The notes under the pieces are model-generated. The model did not search any database. It saw nothing but the letters and a program-made list of their open reading frames with translations, and was not told the DNA's origin. From Cyanodermella asteris (taxonomy: Eukaryota; Ascomycota; Lecanoromycetes; Ostropales; Stictidaceae), in NCBI GenBank assembly GCA_900618795.1, contig UYJD01000002.1, forward strand, positions 1 to 64,000: a stretch of 64,000 bases of DNA, in the 5' to 3' direction. Below, piece after piece: positions 1 through 11,988 of the stretch. Numbering within the stretch: the stretch's first letter is position 1; each line of letters begins with the position of its first letter. Both the position numbers and the translations under genes were made by a program.

Positions 1-451
1 AAAAAAGCACCCACCGCAGCGCGGTAACTAGAGTGACCGCGCGCAGTTCTATAACAGCACTAACAGTCAATATATAGCTTGTTATTGCTATAGTAACTGC
101 CTCTGACAGCCGGCCTTAATATAGACTACGGCCGGGACCGGTTGTGACGAAGTTAAATACATCGTAACGAGATAGTAAAGGTGGAACCGTAAAGGGAGGA
201 AAGCCGTAAATAAAATAAGGGCCGCCACCAAACGTGTATTTACGAAGTCTCCGTATCAAGGGGAGTTGTGAACATGGCGGAGCGATAGCCACGACAGGCG
301 GAGGGACGCCTCCATATGAGGAGGGAGCGCTTCTCCAGAGGTGGAGGGCGGCGGGCGCGCTAACACGGAAGACAAATGACGATCAAGTCTGGCCGCAGCT
401 TGAAATCAGTCGCAAGATCGCATTGACTCTGCTTCTTGATCATTCGCAATC
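1..451. other. Left edge and leader of SRP receptor gene
   Basis: No gene is visible. The first 230 bases are richer in A/T and in short TA-rich words than the rest of the window, and contain a CCGGCC/GGCCGG inverted pair around 110-136. This could be the edge of an old repeat or transposon, but there is no terminal repeat or coding remnant to support that. The last 200 bases before 452 are the likely 5' leader and promoter of the SRP receptor gene. Confidence 0.3.
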
Positions 452-2410
452 ATGCTGGAGAACTTCGAGGTCTTCACCACCTCGGGCATCGTCCTATACA
501 GCAAAGACCTTTCTGGGAAGGGTCGTCCTACCAGGGTTATTAACAGTCTCATCCGCGATGTATTCATAGAGGAGCGCGCAGGTAGCGCAGGCCTTTCTGA
601 TGCTCCCGTCGCCCGCAACCCCCCGTACAGACACGACAAATACACCCTGCGATGGACCGGCGCGAAAGACTTGGGTCTCATATTCGTCGCTGTCTATCAG
701 TCTTTGGTACAACTATCATGGGTTGACAAGCTTCTTGACAGCCTGAAGACCATCTTCGTGGAACTGTATGGCGACCAAGTCCGGAATCCCTACGCAAGCA
801 CTGTCGAGTGTGACAACTTTGGCAAATACTTCGATCAGCAGTTACGCGAGCTGGAGGGCAATGAGGCTGCGGCGTCGCAATCAGAGTCCGCTGCAGAATT
901 GACCCCTCCCTCGAGTTCTGGCGAAGCAGCAGATGAACCGCCTCCTCCTATTCCCGGTCTGCTCAAGGCACCAGCAGCAAAGAGCCAGCCTACTTCAAAC
1001 GATGCGACACCGCAGATAACGCCAGACACGTCACGACCGGGCACACCTGGCTCCGCCGTCATCACCGGCAGGCCGAAACTGTCAAGACGCGCGAAGGCAC
1101 GAAACAACAATGCGCTTGTCGGGAATTCGACGCCCGCATCGTCTGGAGATGAGTCAAGAACCAACCCAAACTCGAGAGCCGTCAAGAGCGGGAAGAAGGG
1201 GCGGAAATGGACAGAAGATGGGCAGATAGACGATGATGGGGACGTGCAACTAGACTTTTCTGAACAAACGGACTCTACGATGGCTCGGTCTATGGAGGCT
1301 GTAAATGCCTCGGAGGTCGGCACAAGAACGAAGAAGGGCGAATTCATTCTCAGAGATCTAGACAATGAGGTACACAGCATATTGGCGGAAGCAAAGGCAA
1401 AGAAACAGCAGCAACAGGGAGGTGCCTCTGGTCTGGTCGGATCAGGCCTCGGTGCGATCAGCAGCATGTTCCGCAACGTCGTCGGAGGGAAGGTTCTCAC
1501 CACGGAAGATTTAGAGAAGCCTCTCGCTGCCATGGAGAAGCACTTGCTTGAAAAGAATGTTGCACGCGAGGCGGCAGTACGGATATGCGAAGGTGTCGAG
1601 CGCGATCTCGTGGGCAAGAAGACAGGCAGCTTCGAGTCCATCGAGTCCGCTATCAAGGCATCCGTAACGACCTCGTTGCAGAAGATGCTCACACCGACGA
1701 CCTCACTGGATCTTCTACGCTCCATCGCAGCTGTCACTAAACCCTCTGCCGCAAACCCCTTTGCTAAGCCTCGGCCTTATGTCATTTCAGTTGTTGGTGT
1801 CAACGGAGTGGGCAAATCGACCAATCTGGCAAAGCTTGGGTACTTTCTCCTTCAAAACAATTTGAAGCTCATGATTGCAGCCTGCGACACATTCAGGAGC
1901 GGTGCAGTCGAGCAGCTGAGGGTACACGCCCGAAACCTGACCGAGCTATCTGACCGCGAGGGCCGCGGCAGTGTTGAATTATTCGAGCGTGGCTACGGTA
2001 AAGATGCCGCCGACATTGCCCGACAAGCAATCGAATACGCGACCAACCAGGGAGCCGACGTCGTCCTCATCGACACTGCCGGGCGGCAGGTCAGCAACCA
2101 ACGACTGATGGGAAGTCTAGAGAAATTTGGCCAGCTCGCGAAACCAGACAAAGTTCTCATGGTCGGAGAGGCCTTGGTGGGCAGTGACAGTGTGGCTCAG
2201 GCCAGGAGTTTCAATGCCAGCTTTGGTAAGGGTAGAGGTCTCGACGGTTTCATCATTTCAAAGTGCGATACCGTCGGCGACATGGTTGGGACACTGGTCA
2301 GCATGGTGCATGCTACCGGCATTCCCGTCGTCTTCCTCGGAGTCGGGCAACACTACGGTGACCTAAGGACACTGAACGTTGACTGGGCTGTTGGATTGCT
2401 CATGAGTTGA
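452..2410 (+). CDS. SRP101: Signal recognition particle receptor subunit alpha
   Basis: Single-exon gene of 652 residues. In this family the protein docks the SRP-ribosome complex at the ER membrane and, with SRP54, forms a GTPase pair that releases the signal sequence to the translocon. The N-terminus (MLENFEVFTTSGIVLYSK) is the longin-like SRX domain that binds the beta subunit. Residues about 130-320 are a low-complexity charged linker, then comes the helical N domain and a G domain from about residue 440. Visible motifs are G1 GVNGVGKST (about 448-456), DTFRSGAVEQL, DTAGR (about 541) and SKCD, a variant of the usual TKCD guanine-specificity motif (about 602). Length and domain order match fungal homologues. 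The ATG at 452 starts directly at the SRX domain, so the start is well supported. Confidence 0.96.
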   Translation: MLENFEVFTTSGIVLYSKDLSGKGRPTRVINSLIRDVFIEERAGSAGLSDAPVARNPPYRHDKYTLRWTGAKDLGLIFVAVYQSLVQLSWVDKLLDSLKTIFVELYGDQVRNPYASTVECDNFGKYFDQQLRELEGNEAAASQSESAAELTPPSSSGEAADEPPPPIPGLLKAPAAKSQPTSNDATPQITPDTSRPGTPGSAVITGRPKLSRRAKARNNNALVGNSTPASSGDESRTNPNSRAVKSGKKGRKWTEDGQIDDDGDVQLDFSEQTDSTMARSMEAVNASEVGTRTKKGEFILRDLDNEVHSILAEAKAKKQQQQGGASGLVGSGLGAISSMFRNVVGGKVLTTEDLEKPLAAMEKHLLEKNVAREAAVRICEGVERDLVGKKTGSFESIESAIKASVTTSLQKMLTPTTSLDLLRSIAAVTKPSAANPFAKPRPYVISVVGVNGVGKSTNLAKLGYFLLQNNLKLMIAACDTFRSGAVEQLRVHARNLTELSDREGRGSVELFERGYGKDAADIARQAIEYATNQGADVVLIDTAGRQVSNQRLMGSLEKFGQLAKPDKVLMVGEALVGSDSVAQARSFNASFGKGRGLDGFIISKCDTVGDMVGTLVSMVHATGIPVVFLGVGQHYGDLRTLNVDWAVGLLMS

Positions 2411-2647
2411 TGATATATTCTAATGCAAGCCGGTATATTCTTGACCATGTTCATCTTTTTGTTCGCGTAGCATACGACTCGAACCCAATTCGTGCATGTG
2501 ATATTCGCGATTGTTGCGGTAGATCCTTCGATGGTGTAGCATCTCAAGCTGTGCAGAGCCGCCACAACGACTCGAGGCCTTTTCCAACGTCCGTTACACA
2601 ACGTTTGTCCAGCTACATGTGTCCGCAACCCTGATGAGTCTTCGACT

Positions 2648-2829
2648 ATGTCTTTCGAAGATGACATGGTACCTCGGGCCTTGCTACGAGTGAGTCTCTA
2701 CTATCAGAGGTCCTTCATAGTGCTCTCATCTGAGCATCGACATCTTCTCAGATAGTTGGTGCCGTGCCTTGGAATCTTGTTCGACAGGGACCGAACAAAT
2801 GCATGCCGCCAACTGTACGGCTCCACTGA
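2648..2829 (+). CDS. Possible 39-residue two-exon microprotein
   Basis: Exon 1 is 2648-2689 and encodes MSFEDDMVPRALLR. It ends at a consensus donor GTGAGT. The intron is 2690-2751 (62 bp, ending TTCTCAG). Exon 2 is 2752-2829 and continues in phase with IVGAVPWNLVRQGPNK, then nine more residues to a TGA. The spliced peptide reads as one coherent segment: acidic N-terminus, amphipathic middle, basic C-terminus. The splice sites are better than chance would usually give. It lies 240 bp downstream of the SRP receptor gene on the same strand, so it might instead be part of a longer, unseen transcript. No family was recognised. The call rests only on splice signals and the look of the peptide. Confidence 0.4.
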
Positions 2830-3066
2830 CCATTGAGCTCCTCGACGAGGTAGCCACGCAGCTCAGGCTACAAAGACCGTGATGACAAAAACCAGCACAT
2901 GTCTACATCCCAGTGCAGGCAGACCAACTGCGCCCCACGACCAAAGCCTATATATATATATGCTTCCGGCCGCAATCGCCCAACCCCCATGTACCGCCCG
3001 CACGTATCGAATCCGTCACCAATTCGCCTCGACCGAGCGAGTCCCCCCAAAGTTTCCTGTCCCCCT

Positions 3067-3513
3067 TCACTTCCTCTTGTCGAAAATGTCCCTCGCCCCC
3101 TCCCTCCTCGCCTCCTTCTCCTCATTCGCCTTCTTCCTCTCCGTCAGCGCCTCGAGCTTCCTCTCGACCCCGAACCTCTGCGTCATCAGCTGACCCCGCT
3201 GGCTCTCCAGCGCCGAGATGCGCTGGGCGATGATCGCTCGGACGTCTTCTTTCGGAGGAGCCGGCCGGGCTTTCGCTTCGGGGTCTTGCGCCTAAGACAC
3301 CACCCATGTCAGTATAATCGGGGGGGGGACAGAACCACCTTGGACGCGGGGGAGGTTTGGGGGAAAAACGAAAGCGGATACCTGTTCTTTTGGGAGCGCA
3401 GGCGCCTTCTCGCGGTCCGCTTTGATTTGCGCGCCGGCGATGGCGCCCGTGGCCGCGATGCCTGCGGTTCCGATGGCGAGGATCAAGCGTTGCGTTTTGG
3501 TGTAGACCACCAT
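3067..3513 (-). CDS. Small membrane-anchored coiled-coil protein, unknown function
   Basis: Two exons on the minus strand: 3382-3513 (44 codons) and 3067-3291. They are separated by a 90-bp intron (3292-3381) with donor GTATCC, a CTGAC branch motif and acceptor TTAG. The product is 118 residues. The N-terminus MVVYTKTQRLILAIGTAGIA continues as an Ala/Gly-rich hydrophobic segment to about residue 28, a likely membrane anchor or mitochondrial inner-membrane signal. The second exon is strongly charged and helical, rich in Lys, Glu and Arg, and is predicted as a coiled coil (residues 60-115). The layout (one N-terminal anchor, basic helical tail, about 120 residues) resembles small mitochondrial assembly factors of fungi, but no family was identified. 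The start is the only ATG giving the hydrophobic N-terminus. A run of alternating TA lies just beyond the stop at about 2949-2962. Confidence 0.72.
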
Positions 3514-4119
3514 TGTGGGAGGGGGGAGATATCAACTTTTGTTGAAAAAAAAGGTGGCAGGAATTCATTCGCAGCTTTTTGTGGCCGGCCGCGGACCCGG
3601 GAAGGGGGCGATACTCAATTCTTTTTTTATAACATTGTGGATAATGCAGTGTAGGGACTGCCAAAAAAAGACTTGTCTTGAGCTTTTGGGGGGGGAATAA
3701 TTGTAGAAGCCTCTGTGTAAAAGGCGGAGAGAATACACTATATCTACCTTGGTAGCTTTCGAAGCTCGTTGGTGTTTCTAGCCTCCCCAGCTGGAGATCG
3801 GCTCCGGCGGCTCCGGCGGCTTGTTCTCCGCCCCTCGTGTCCGTTGTGCACGCAGGCGGGCGCGTGGAGTGGGGAATGGGACTTTTGGGGACAGTCTTCG
3901 TCATCCAGGTACGGGCTCGAGTCAGCGGCGTGCATCAATTTGAAAGGGCCTCAAATATGCAGTTCTATCCCATGAGAATAACAAGTCCCTTCTGAAAATA
4001 TCCTTCTCCTTGTCTCGAGTACCTTTACTGTCAAGCGTGAATAGTTTTTCGTCCGCAAAACTTATTCGGGAAGGTACAAATTTGTGAAGATCAAATACTC
4101 AATTACACCACCAAAAATC
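3514..4119. promoter_or_regulatory. Divergent intergenic region between 3067 and 4120 genes
   Basis: About 600 bp separating two divergently transcribed genes, so it must hold both promoters. It contains several homopolymer runs (A around 3545 and 3663, T around 3621, G around 3690), typical of fungal nucleosome-depleted promoters. No gene is seen. Confidence 0.45.
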
Positions 4120-4936
4120 ATGCCCGTTCCTCGCGTATTCATCATCCGCCACGGCGAGACCGAATGGTCTCTCAATGGCCGACATACTGGGACCACGGAC
4201 CTGCCATTGACCGAGAACGGCGAGAACAGAATACGCGCCACGGGGCGCGCCTTGGTCGGCGACGATAGACTCATCGTTCCCTCCAAGGTTGCGCACATGT
4301 GAGTGTTGAAACCCCCCTCCCTTCAAAGGCGCGTTGAACAAGATTCATACTCATTCCGGTGCCAATGGCAGTTACGTATCTCCCCGCCATCGCGCCCAAC
4401 GCACTCTCGAACTCCTCGATGTCGGATGTCACGACCGTCTCCCCTGGTCCGACAGCGAGCCCAGCAACAAATCCGGCTTGGAAGACAAGGCCAAGGTACA
4501 AATCACCGAAGATGTCCGAGAATGGGACTATGGTGACTACGAAGGCAAGACGTCTGCGACTATTCGCGAGGAACGAGGTGCCGCCGGCGAGTCGAAGAAA
4601 TGGGACATCTGGACCGACGGATGCCCGGGCGGCGAGTCTCCAGCTCAAGTCACTGAGCGCCTGGACAGCGTGATTGCTGATATCCGGAGGCGATTTCATC
4701 AGCCGGCTTTGGATGGCAAGTGCGACAAGGGCGATGTGCTTGTAGTCGCTCACGGGCATATCTTGAGGGCATTTGCGATGAGGTGGATTGGACGGGAATT
4801 GACGAGTGGGGTTTCAATGATTCTTGAAGCAGGTGGCGTTGGAACGCTGAGTTATGAGCACGGGAAAATCGATGAGCCAGCGATCCTGCTGGGCGGTGCT
4901 TTCATGTCCGATGTTGTTGATAAAGCACAGAAATGA
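4120..4936 (+). CDS. SHB17: Sedoheptulose-1,7-bisphosphatase-like histidine phosphatase
   Basis: Two exons, 4120-4298 and 4372-4936, with a 73-bp intron (4299-4371, GTGAGT...GCAG); the product is 247 residues. The spliced join reads [14 protein letters not shown], restoring the conserved family core. The RHGETEW motif at residues 10-16 carries the phospho-accepting histidine. A second catalytic histidine is in VVAHGH near residue 190. Segments [25 protein letters not shown] and [20 protein letters not shown] match yeast Shb17 more closely than glycolytic phosphoglycerate mutase. In yeast that enzyme hydrolyses sedoheptulose 1,7-bisphosphate to feed riboneogenesis in the cytosol. The ATG at 4120 is preferred over an upstream in-frame ATG at 4084 because homologues start a few residues before the RHG motif. 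Confidence 0.9.
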
Positions 4937-7900
4937 TCGACATGAGATCCGAGTCTCAGGTAGTGCAATGAGTTGAAACATCGCACAGCTGTGAACAACT
5001 CCAACCGGTCTGTAGTCCCCACTTACCGTTTGTTTCCTCAAGTCGTGGTCTGCGGGAAGCTTCCATCAGCTTGACAGTTTCCAGCGCTCCCCGGGCATTT
5101 TTGATGCGGAGTCCAACGACATCAGAGCGCTCACCATGAGCAGACAGCTATACGTTCAGCTCCCAGATCTCAGGGCTCCATAAGCAAGCAGATTCAAAGA
5201 ATGAAGCACTAACGAACCCCCGTAAGACTTTGGAATTGCGCTTTGCAAACCCAGCTCACGGCACACGTCCAACTGCTCAACCAAACACACAATTATGCAC
5301 GCCGAGTGAATGTCTTGATTCCGGTCTCCTATGTGACAAATCTCTCGCCGACAGATGACTAACCGACTCACCTCAAGCTGCGTGCTATCGATTTCCATCC
5401 ATAGACCTGGGCATTGTCTGACTACATTCAGCGTCCCGTCAGCATTCAGCCATTTCACTGAAACGGGATGCAGAGCGAAGATCTCTCGCTTAAGCAATAA
5501 CGCAAGGCATCTGTCAAGGAGTCGATTGGATCAAACCCTTGGAAGTGGAGAGCGTAATTGCGGGCGGGAAGGAGGCCGCAAGCATCACGAAATAATTCGC
5601 TCCAAAGGACGGGCCGTAACCGTCCAGGGCAGGTCATCGACTGGGAGCGTACTGTGTGATGAGTGTTCCGAGTGGTCAGTATTTCTCGTAATAACATGCG
5701 AGATCACTGAGCCGGACCCGGTACTCCGGCCGACTGCATGGAAATCGGGCCTAGCCTTTTGACCAGCCTGCCAGCTGGGCTCTCCATTGTATTGTACGTA
5801 CCGCATGCTTTCGTACCGTAATGTGAGGCCGCTCTAACTGCAGTACGCAGACCGCTTTCTGGAAACATGAAGCACAACACCATCTTTTGACTGATCACAT
5901 GGCCGCCGCGTGTGCTTGGCGCATGGATGAATTGCGACTGGATGTCAGCATTCGGGACTCCGTGATGGTGATCAGAAGACAAGCGAAGGTGTCCAGGGCA
6001 ACTGCAGAAGACGTTGATGGAGGCTGGAGTGGCTTGATGCTGTCGTGTTCATTGTTGTTTCCGGGCTGGGCTGATGCATTGAGTTGACGACGAGGTCAGT
6101 TGATCGTTAAACACGAGCACGATCATTGACGTCTTCTCTGGTATTCTGAAGTATGTGCGCATAGAGATTCATCGGCTTGACGGGTTGGTTTTCAGGTTAG
6201 TGGCTATGATGCCGATCGGTGGCCTGATGTCGAGGTTCGACGCTCCTCCCTTGATTGCAACGAAACACCTGATCCGTGCTCATCATTGTTCGGAGAAGGA
6301 TATGCGAATATCCGGTGGTTGACAACACTTCGTGCTGTGTGCTCCGAGCAAGACGGACCAACAAGCGACCGCTTTCTGTGGACGGGGTGGAAAGCCAGAG
6401 CCATGGATTGCAGCCGGCCAGGGCGGCCTAGTAGGATGATCGATGCCTTTTGACGGCAACGTCTCAAATCTTGTATGCACGTCAGTCCCAGGATCTGCTG
6501 CTTCCATCTCCCTGGTTGGTCCGCGCTGGCTCAGCATGTCAGCACTTGAAAGGATGGTGGCTTTTGTACCATAAGTCTCGCCGCATGGCCGCTTGATCTC
6601 ATGAGCCTAGTACGAGTGTTGTGCACGTTGGACGAGCTGACTTGAAGGGCTGAAATTCGGTAAGTTGTACTTGCTCGCATTCACCGCGCTGTGTGGTCCC
6701 AACAGCTTCGACTGAATGGAGGTCATAATATGACAGAGCAAGAAACACTACCTGCCGCGGCTGAAAGAGAGCTTGTACCAAAGGATCCTCTCCGACCCGC
6801 GCGGGTTGGTGTTTGTTTAAGGTAAAGTCGCGTCAATCCGTAGCAGATGTACGCACACGTGTACGTTGGTGGGATACAAGACATTCCACACCTTGAATTG
6901 AGGAGTTTGTTGGTAGACGTGCCTTCGTGAATTTGTGATTATCCAGTGGCATCGCTCGCATAGTCATGGCGACCAGGATGTCGCAGTCTCGTTCTGCCCA
7001 TGGCGCAGTGATGTGTCCGACCGTTGGTTGATCTGGCACTGGTTCAGAGAAGCATTCTGTTGCCTCTACTGAAGTCTCACGAGGGCCGTAAGAAGAGCAA
7101 TATTGACCCCCTGCGTTATATCTGTTGCATTTAGGCGTGCATATCTATGTCATTGTCAGTGATGGTTACGTTGGGCCATCGGCTCAGTCTCGCGTTGGCA
7201 GTTGCCGAGTCCAGAGACGGGCCAAACGCGGGCTGGCAATCGACCTGCTCATGCTGTACAGATGGGTTCCGATCCCACCACCTGCATAGTTATTTGCTCG
7301 CATCAACGATTGGGTTCAGGCCGAACCGAGCTGAAAATGCAGGAACATGAGCGTCATTTAAAGTTTGACCATCGAACCCAGGGCAATTTGGCCCTTGGCC
7401 GATAGGCAGTCGGTAAGCCGAGAATCAGGCCTGAACATTGAGAACCTGAACTTGGACATACATGAGCTGGGCTGAAACTGGCAAGTTTCTGCGAGCCCGA
7501 TATTTGACGAGCCCTCGACCTCTAGAGAAAGCGAACTGCGCCGCTTCGAATACACTTATCGTCCGCGTCAGCGATCGACCAGAAAGCGAGCACGCTACGG
7601 GACAGCGCTGAAACCTTGTTGGCCTGGAAAGTTGCAAAAGACGGGATGGACCCAAAAGACGGCTTGTAAGTTTTTATGTATCACGGGGCGGTACCCGCGA
7701 AGATATCCCAACACCAAGGTACGGGGGCGCGTAAGGAATCGGTGCCTCCCTCACACGGGCCAGGTACGGGATACTAGAGGTCACCGTGACTCTGGCCCTG
7801 GGCTGCACTGTATATATTGCATGTCAGCGCAAGCCGCGTCTGGCAGTATTGCTTTGCTTTGAGCCCTGGACTGCCCGTGACGTTGGCCTGCAATGAGATG

Positions 7901-10479
7901 ATCCATGCTAGACTCCACGCCGAACCGTGCTTGGCAACAGTTCTCCGCACATTGTGCTGTGTGACGGACGGATTGACTTGGTTGTATTGCAGGTGCAGGC
8001 AGCTTGTAGGCCAAGGGCGGGTGACAGGGAAAGCATTCGATCCCGAGTGGAGGAGACCCAACGGCCGCATTGCTCACGCACGGCACGGGTCGAGCGCCAG
8101 CGGTGGTCGTGGGGACCGCCGGCCTGGAGGCCATACAGTGTGTGGCCTTGCTTTCAGCGAGCGAGGGAGGGCGGTCAGAATGATGGGCGGATGGTAATTA
8201 TTGTGGTCGCATCGAGGGCGTCAGCAGTAGTCCTAATGGTCGTCGCACACCCGCGGCTCAATGGAGTCACGAGGTACACGGATTGAATTCGGGAACCAGG
8301 GAAACAGGCAAGTCAAGCTGAGACGATGTCTCCGCTGTGCCGCAGGGCCGTAACGGCGTATGAGATAGTCTTGAGATTCGGGCCGCGGCGTTGGAATCGG
8401 ACAACGCCATCATTGGAGAATGCAGAGACTGAGGTGAGCCAACGCCGAGTCTGTGGTGGTGCTGCAGGACCGTCTGTACTCGTCCGACGATGTGTGCAGT
8501 GTTGTTGGGATTGACGCAGGAACGCCAGAGGATGCCGTGCAGGGGTGAGGAGATAATGCAGCTTCGCCGAGGCAGTGGAGAGTGGAAGCGACGTCGAGTC
8601 TAGCTCGCGGCCTGTCTTGCGACGCCGACAATCCTTGAAGCTCCAATGGCTGAGCCGCCTCCGGCAAACAGTGCGCTTGCTCAACGCCACGAGACTATGG
8701 TTTGCAGCACATTTTTAGCTAGCATGCGCAGCAGCAGGCGCAGTACAACCTTGAAATATGCTTTAGCGGCGCCGTAGAGACACGGCGTCGGCCTAAGTAG
8801 GTGCGGGCTCTCCGCCAGGGCGACAAGCCTGCATTGCACGACTTGCCTCAGCCGTCAGGAAGGGTATGCGGTTGGGAGAATAGATATACGAACGAGGATC
8901 GGCCGCAAACGTGCAGCGCTCTGTCTGTATACTGTTTCAAGCGTCTGGAAGCGAATCCTTGCGGGCGGGAGAGCGCTGGTGGTGCCATGCGTGAGCCTTG
9001 GTCCAAAGCGTCGAGCTCACTTCGCTTAATCTGACGGCTGCTTGTAAAAGCCCTGCTGGCAATGTTAGTCCTCTCGAGCCAAATGTCCAGCAGGACAGAC
9101 GCCAAGCAGAGGGATTTGGTGTTGGAGGTCGAGCATGGCTGACGCAGCATGACACGACGATAGACGGCGTCAACACAACGGCCGTTGGCACGAGAAAAGA
9201 GGGGGGCTTTTTTGTACCTGCTTCTGCTCGAGCCTGCGAACCAGCAATAGCTCGAACATGAGCATTGGCACCGCATATCACGTCCATGTCGACTTTTGCC
9301 GTCGACACCCGAAGCACGCATCGGCGGGGACGAGCGTCAGCTTACTGCAGTGTATCCCAGAGTCAGTTGGCCCGTTACCGCATCGCACGCTTCACACCCC
9401 AAGGCCGGCAATCCCGTCGTACAGATTCGAGGCTTCCTCCTCTTTCACGCATCTCCTGCACGCGGACGAGAACCTGCACGGACATGTGCCGCTGCCGGCC
9501 GCCTCTAGTCAAACTCTGCTCCCTCGGTCGAAGACGTGTATCACTCACTGCTGTCTCAGGATTCGCCGTTGCCTTGAGCGGGCACGAGATGATGAGACTC
9601 GAAGGGATGAGCGGCGCCGCGCTGTCAGGGTTCTGATGCCGCTCGCTGAGTGGCACGGCAATTCTAAGCTGCGGCAGGATAGAGACCTGCGAGTCGACAG
9701 CTGCAGGACAGAGTGAGCGGACGATCAGCGCCCTTGCCACTTCCGCTTCTTTCCGTTCTGTTGTGCCTTGCTGGCGTTGTGCTGAGCAGACATGTCAAAC
9801 GGGCGACGTGAAGTCTACCTTACGTAGCGTACAGCTCCAACAGACCCCACTTGGCAGGGCACAAGCGAGCGAGATGGCATCAATCTTCGTTGGCCGGCCA
9901 AGACGCCACTATATGCACTCTTGACTAAGCTATGCAGCCCTGCCCGCCATAGTCCTGTCCCTATTTCTGGACCTTGTCGATTGCACTGAATTTGCAGCCG
10001 GCGGTGGAACCAGCCCCAAACTGCCATTTCAGACGTCTGGCCGGTACTTACATCTCGAGTCTGGGTATTACTCATCTCGCAAATAGTCGTCTCACCATGG
10101 TCTCGGAAATGCAGGAAAAGATATCAATTGGATCACACTTCGTATGCTGTCCGCCTGTCCACGTATTGGAACTGTTCATGTCTGCGTGCCAATTGCTTCA
10201 TAATCCGGGCTTCTGCCACCGAACGCAACTTGGCCATACAAACTTTCTTGCTACAGACCGCCTCCATGAAGAACCCGAAAAAAGGATGAGAGGTAAAAAT
10301 CGCAGTGCAGCCGCCAACGCCTCGAGAAATTCCCGCCATGATGATCAGCATGCGACCCTGAGACGGGACAAACGCGCCAACCCGTACCACAAAGCCGCCC
10401 CATACTCCTCGTCCCCTGACACACCTTCCGCCCGCTGGGGTTCTCTTTTAGACCAGGTTATCCCCAGAACTGGTCAGCC
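4937..10479. other. 5.5-kb stretch without a convincing gene
   Basis: Base composition is like the rest of the window, not the AT-rich signature of repeat-induced mutation. Many short open frames occur on both strands but none resembles a known family. The best candidate is on the minus strand at about 5156-5500, described as a finding. The right end is the 3' flank of the Zn2Cys6 gene. No tandem repeat, tRNA or transposase was recognised. Confidence 0.4.
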
Positions 10480-11988
10480 TTACGGCGCTCGACGGTTGAG
10501 CCTGCTAAGCATCGAACTGTCCGTGTTGCTGCGGCCACCTTGTGAATCGCTGTTGTCCAACATGTCGTTTATACGCATGCCGTTCGGTCGTCCATTCTCG
10601 CGGACCTGACCCCCCGGGCTCGGACCTCTGCCATCGTTGGTCGGTGGAAGAACTTGTGGTGGGTGCGGGCTGCCTGGATAGGGGCCGTAGCTGTTGTTCG
10701 GTGCCGCATTGACGCTGCCGTGCGGGCTTGCAGATTCGCGGCGTGCTTCGTAGCTATAGTTGCTGGTGGGGGATGTGCGATGCTGTGTGGTAGGAGTCGG
10801 CTGCTGAGCTGGTGCCGGTTGTTGACCTTGTGCGTAGTAGCCTCCCTGATATGGCGGGTTCGGATAGCTTGCCGTGGTGCTTGCCGGGCTGATGGGCGTC
10901 ATGTGGTTGGGATCAGGATAGTGGTCGTATCCAGAGGAAGTCCGACGATTCTGCGCAGAATGTAATGTCGGGCTCTCTGAATACGGCGGCGACAAAGGAG
11001 ACAACTGGATGCCGAGGCGAGGAGGGGCATACGCCCCGTCATCCGATGTGCGCTGTCGCTTGCTACTCACCTGGTCATCATGTGGAGGAGCATGGTGAGG
11101 CGGGCCATGAGAGCCGTATGCCGGAGGCGCCGTCGGATACGGAGCCGGAGCACCATATGGCTGGTTGGGGTTTGGAGGAGGCGGGTAGTGCGCGTCCGAG
11201 TGGGCTGGCGGCGGAGCGCCCAGTGGCTGGCCGTGGGCTCCGTACAATGGCGGGCCTCCCTGCTGCGGATACATGGGGTGTCCATTAGTTGCTGCTTGAG
11301 GATGTCCCTGGTTGCGTAGGTGCGGATAGGCGGTATGCGCCGGTACGAAAGCGTGCGTCTGGCTGGACACTGGTGTAAAGATGCACTCTTGATTGAAGCG
11401 CACGCAATTGCTGCAACGTCCTTCTGGGTTCTGATCGAAACCATGGCATCGGATCTGTACATGACAAGTGAGATTAGCAAACCGGTCCGCGACCCTAGCT
11501 TTCGAATGTGCACTTCATACCTTACGACGTCGGCAATATCGGCAGGCTATGGCAGTACGCTGTCGCGGAGCCGGCTGGTTGAATTGATGGGCAGCCTGCT
11601 GGGGCGCCTGCTGGCCATAGTTCATGGGCGGCGGGGCCTGTTGAGCGTACGGATCATAGTGGCCTGGTGGTGGAGGAGGGGGAGGAGCATGCTGTTGACG
11701 ATACATGTCCTGATGAACCTGCGGGGGCGGCGGTAGAGTCAACATATCGCCTTGATGCTGTTGCTGCTGCTGTGGCGGAGGCGGCTGGCTAGACTGGTTC
11801 TGCTGGTAGGGTGTATAGCCCTGCTGTTGTTGCTGTTGAGGATAGCTTGTGTAGTGAGGTGGTGGATGTTGCGGGCCAGGCTGTGAGTGATTGGGGGCAC
11901 GGTTTGAGGGCGACTCTCTGCCGCCTTGAGGCTGGTTGTGATTCCAGTGCGCTGGTTCTTCTCTGCCTCGTTGTGGAGCTGATGACAT
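10480..11988 (-). CDS. Zn(II)2Cys6 transcription factor, Gln/Pro-rich
   Basis: Two exons on the minus strand, 11521-11988 (156 codons) and 10480-11454, with a 66-bp intron (11455-11520, GTATGA...TACAG) placed inside the zinc cluster; the product is 480 residues. The spliced binuclear cluster reads CRYCRRRKIRCHG, then GRCSNCVRFNQEC, i.e. C-x2-C-x6-C-x10-C-x2-C-x6-C (about residues 149-179), the fungal DNA-binding Zn2Cys6 fold. The N-terminal 145 residues are Gln/Pro/His-rich with poly-Q and poly-P runs. The C-terminal 300 residues are Pro/Ser/Tyr-rich with a basic SSKRQRTSDD patch, a possible nuclear signal. No fungal-specific regulatory domain is visible. The first true ATG is at 11988 (MSSAPQRG). 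The gene has a very long gene-free upstream region, suggesting complex control. Target genes are unknown. Confidence 0.85.

Noticed and set aside
1-230. AT-richer left edge as a transposon end
   Set aside because: No terminal repeat, target duplication or coding remnant is visible within the window.
835-1737. 300-codon minus-strand frame
   Set aside because: Antisense shadow of the SRP receptor gene.
2466-2520. TCGAACCC word suggesting a tRNA T-arm on the minus strand
   Set aside because: No matching acceptor, D-arm or anticodon stem around it.
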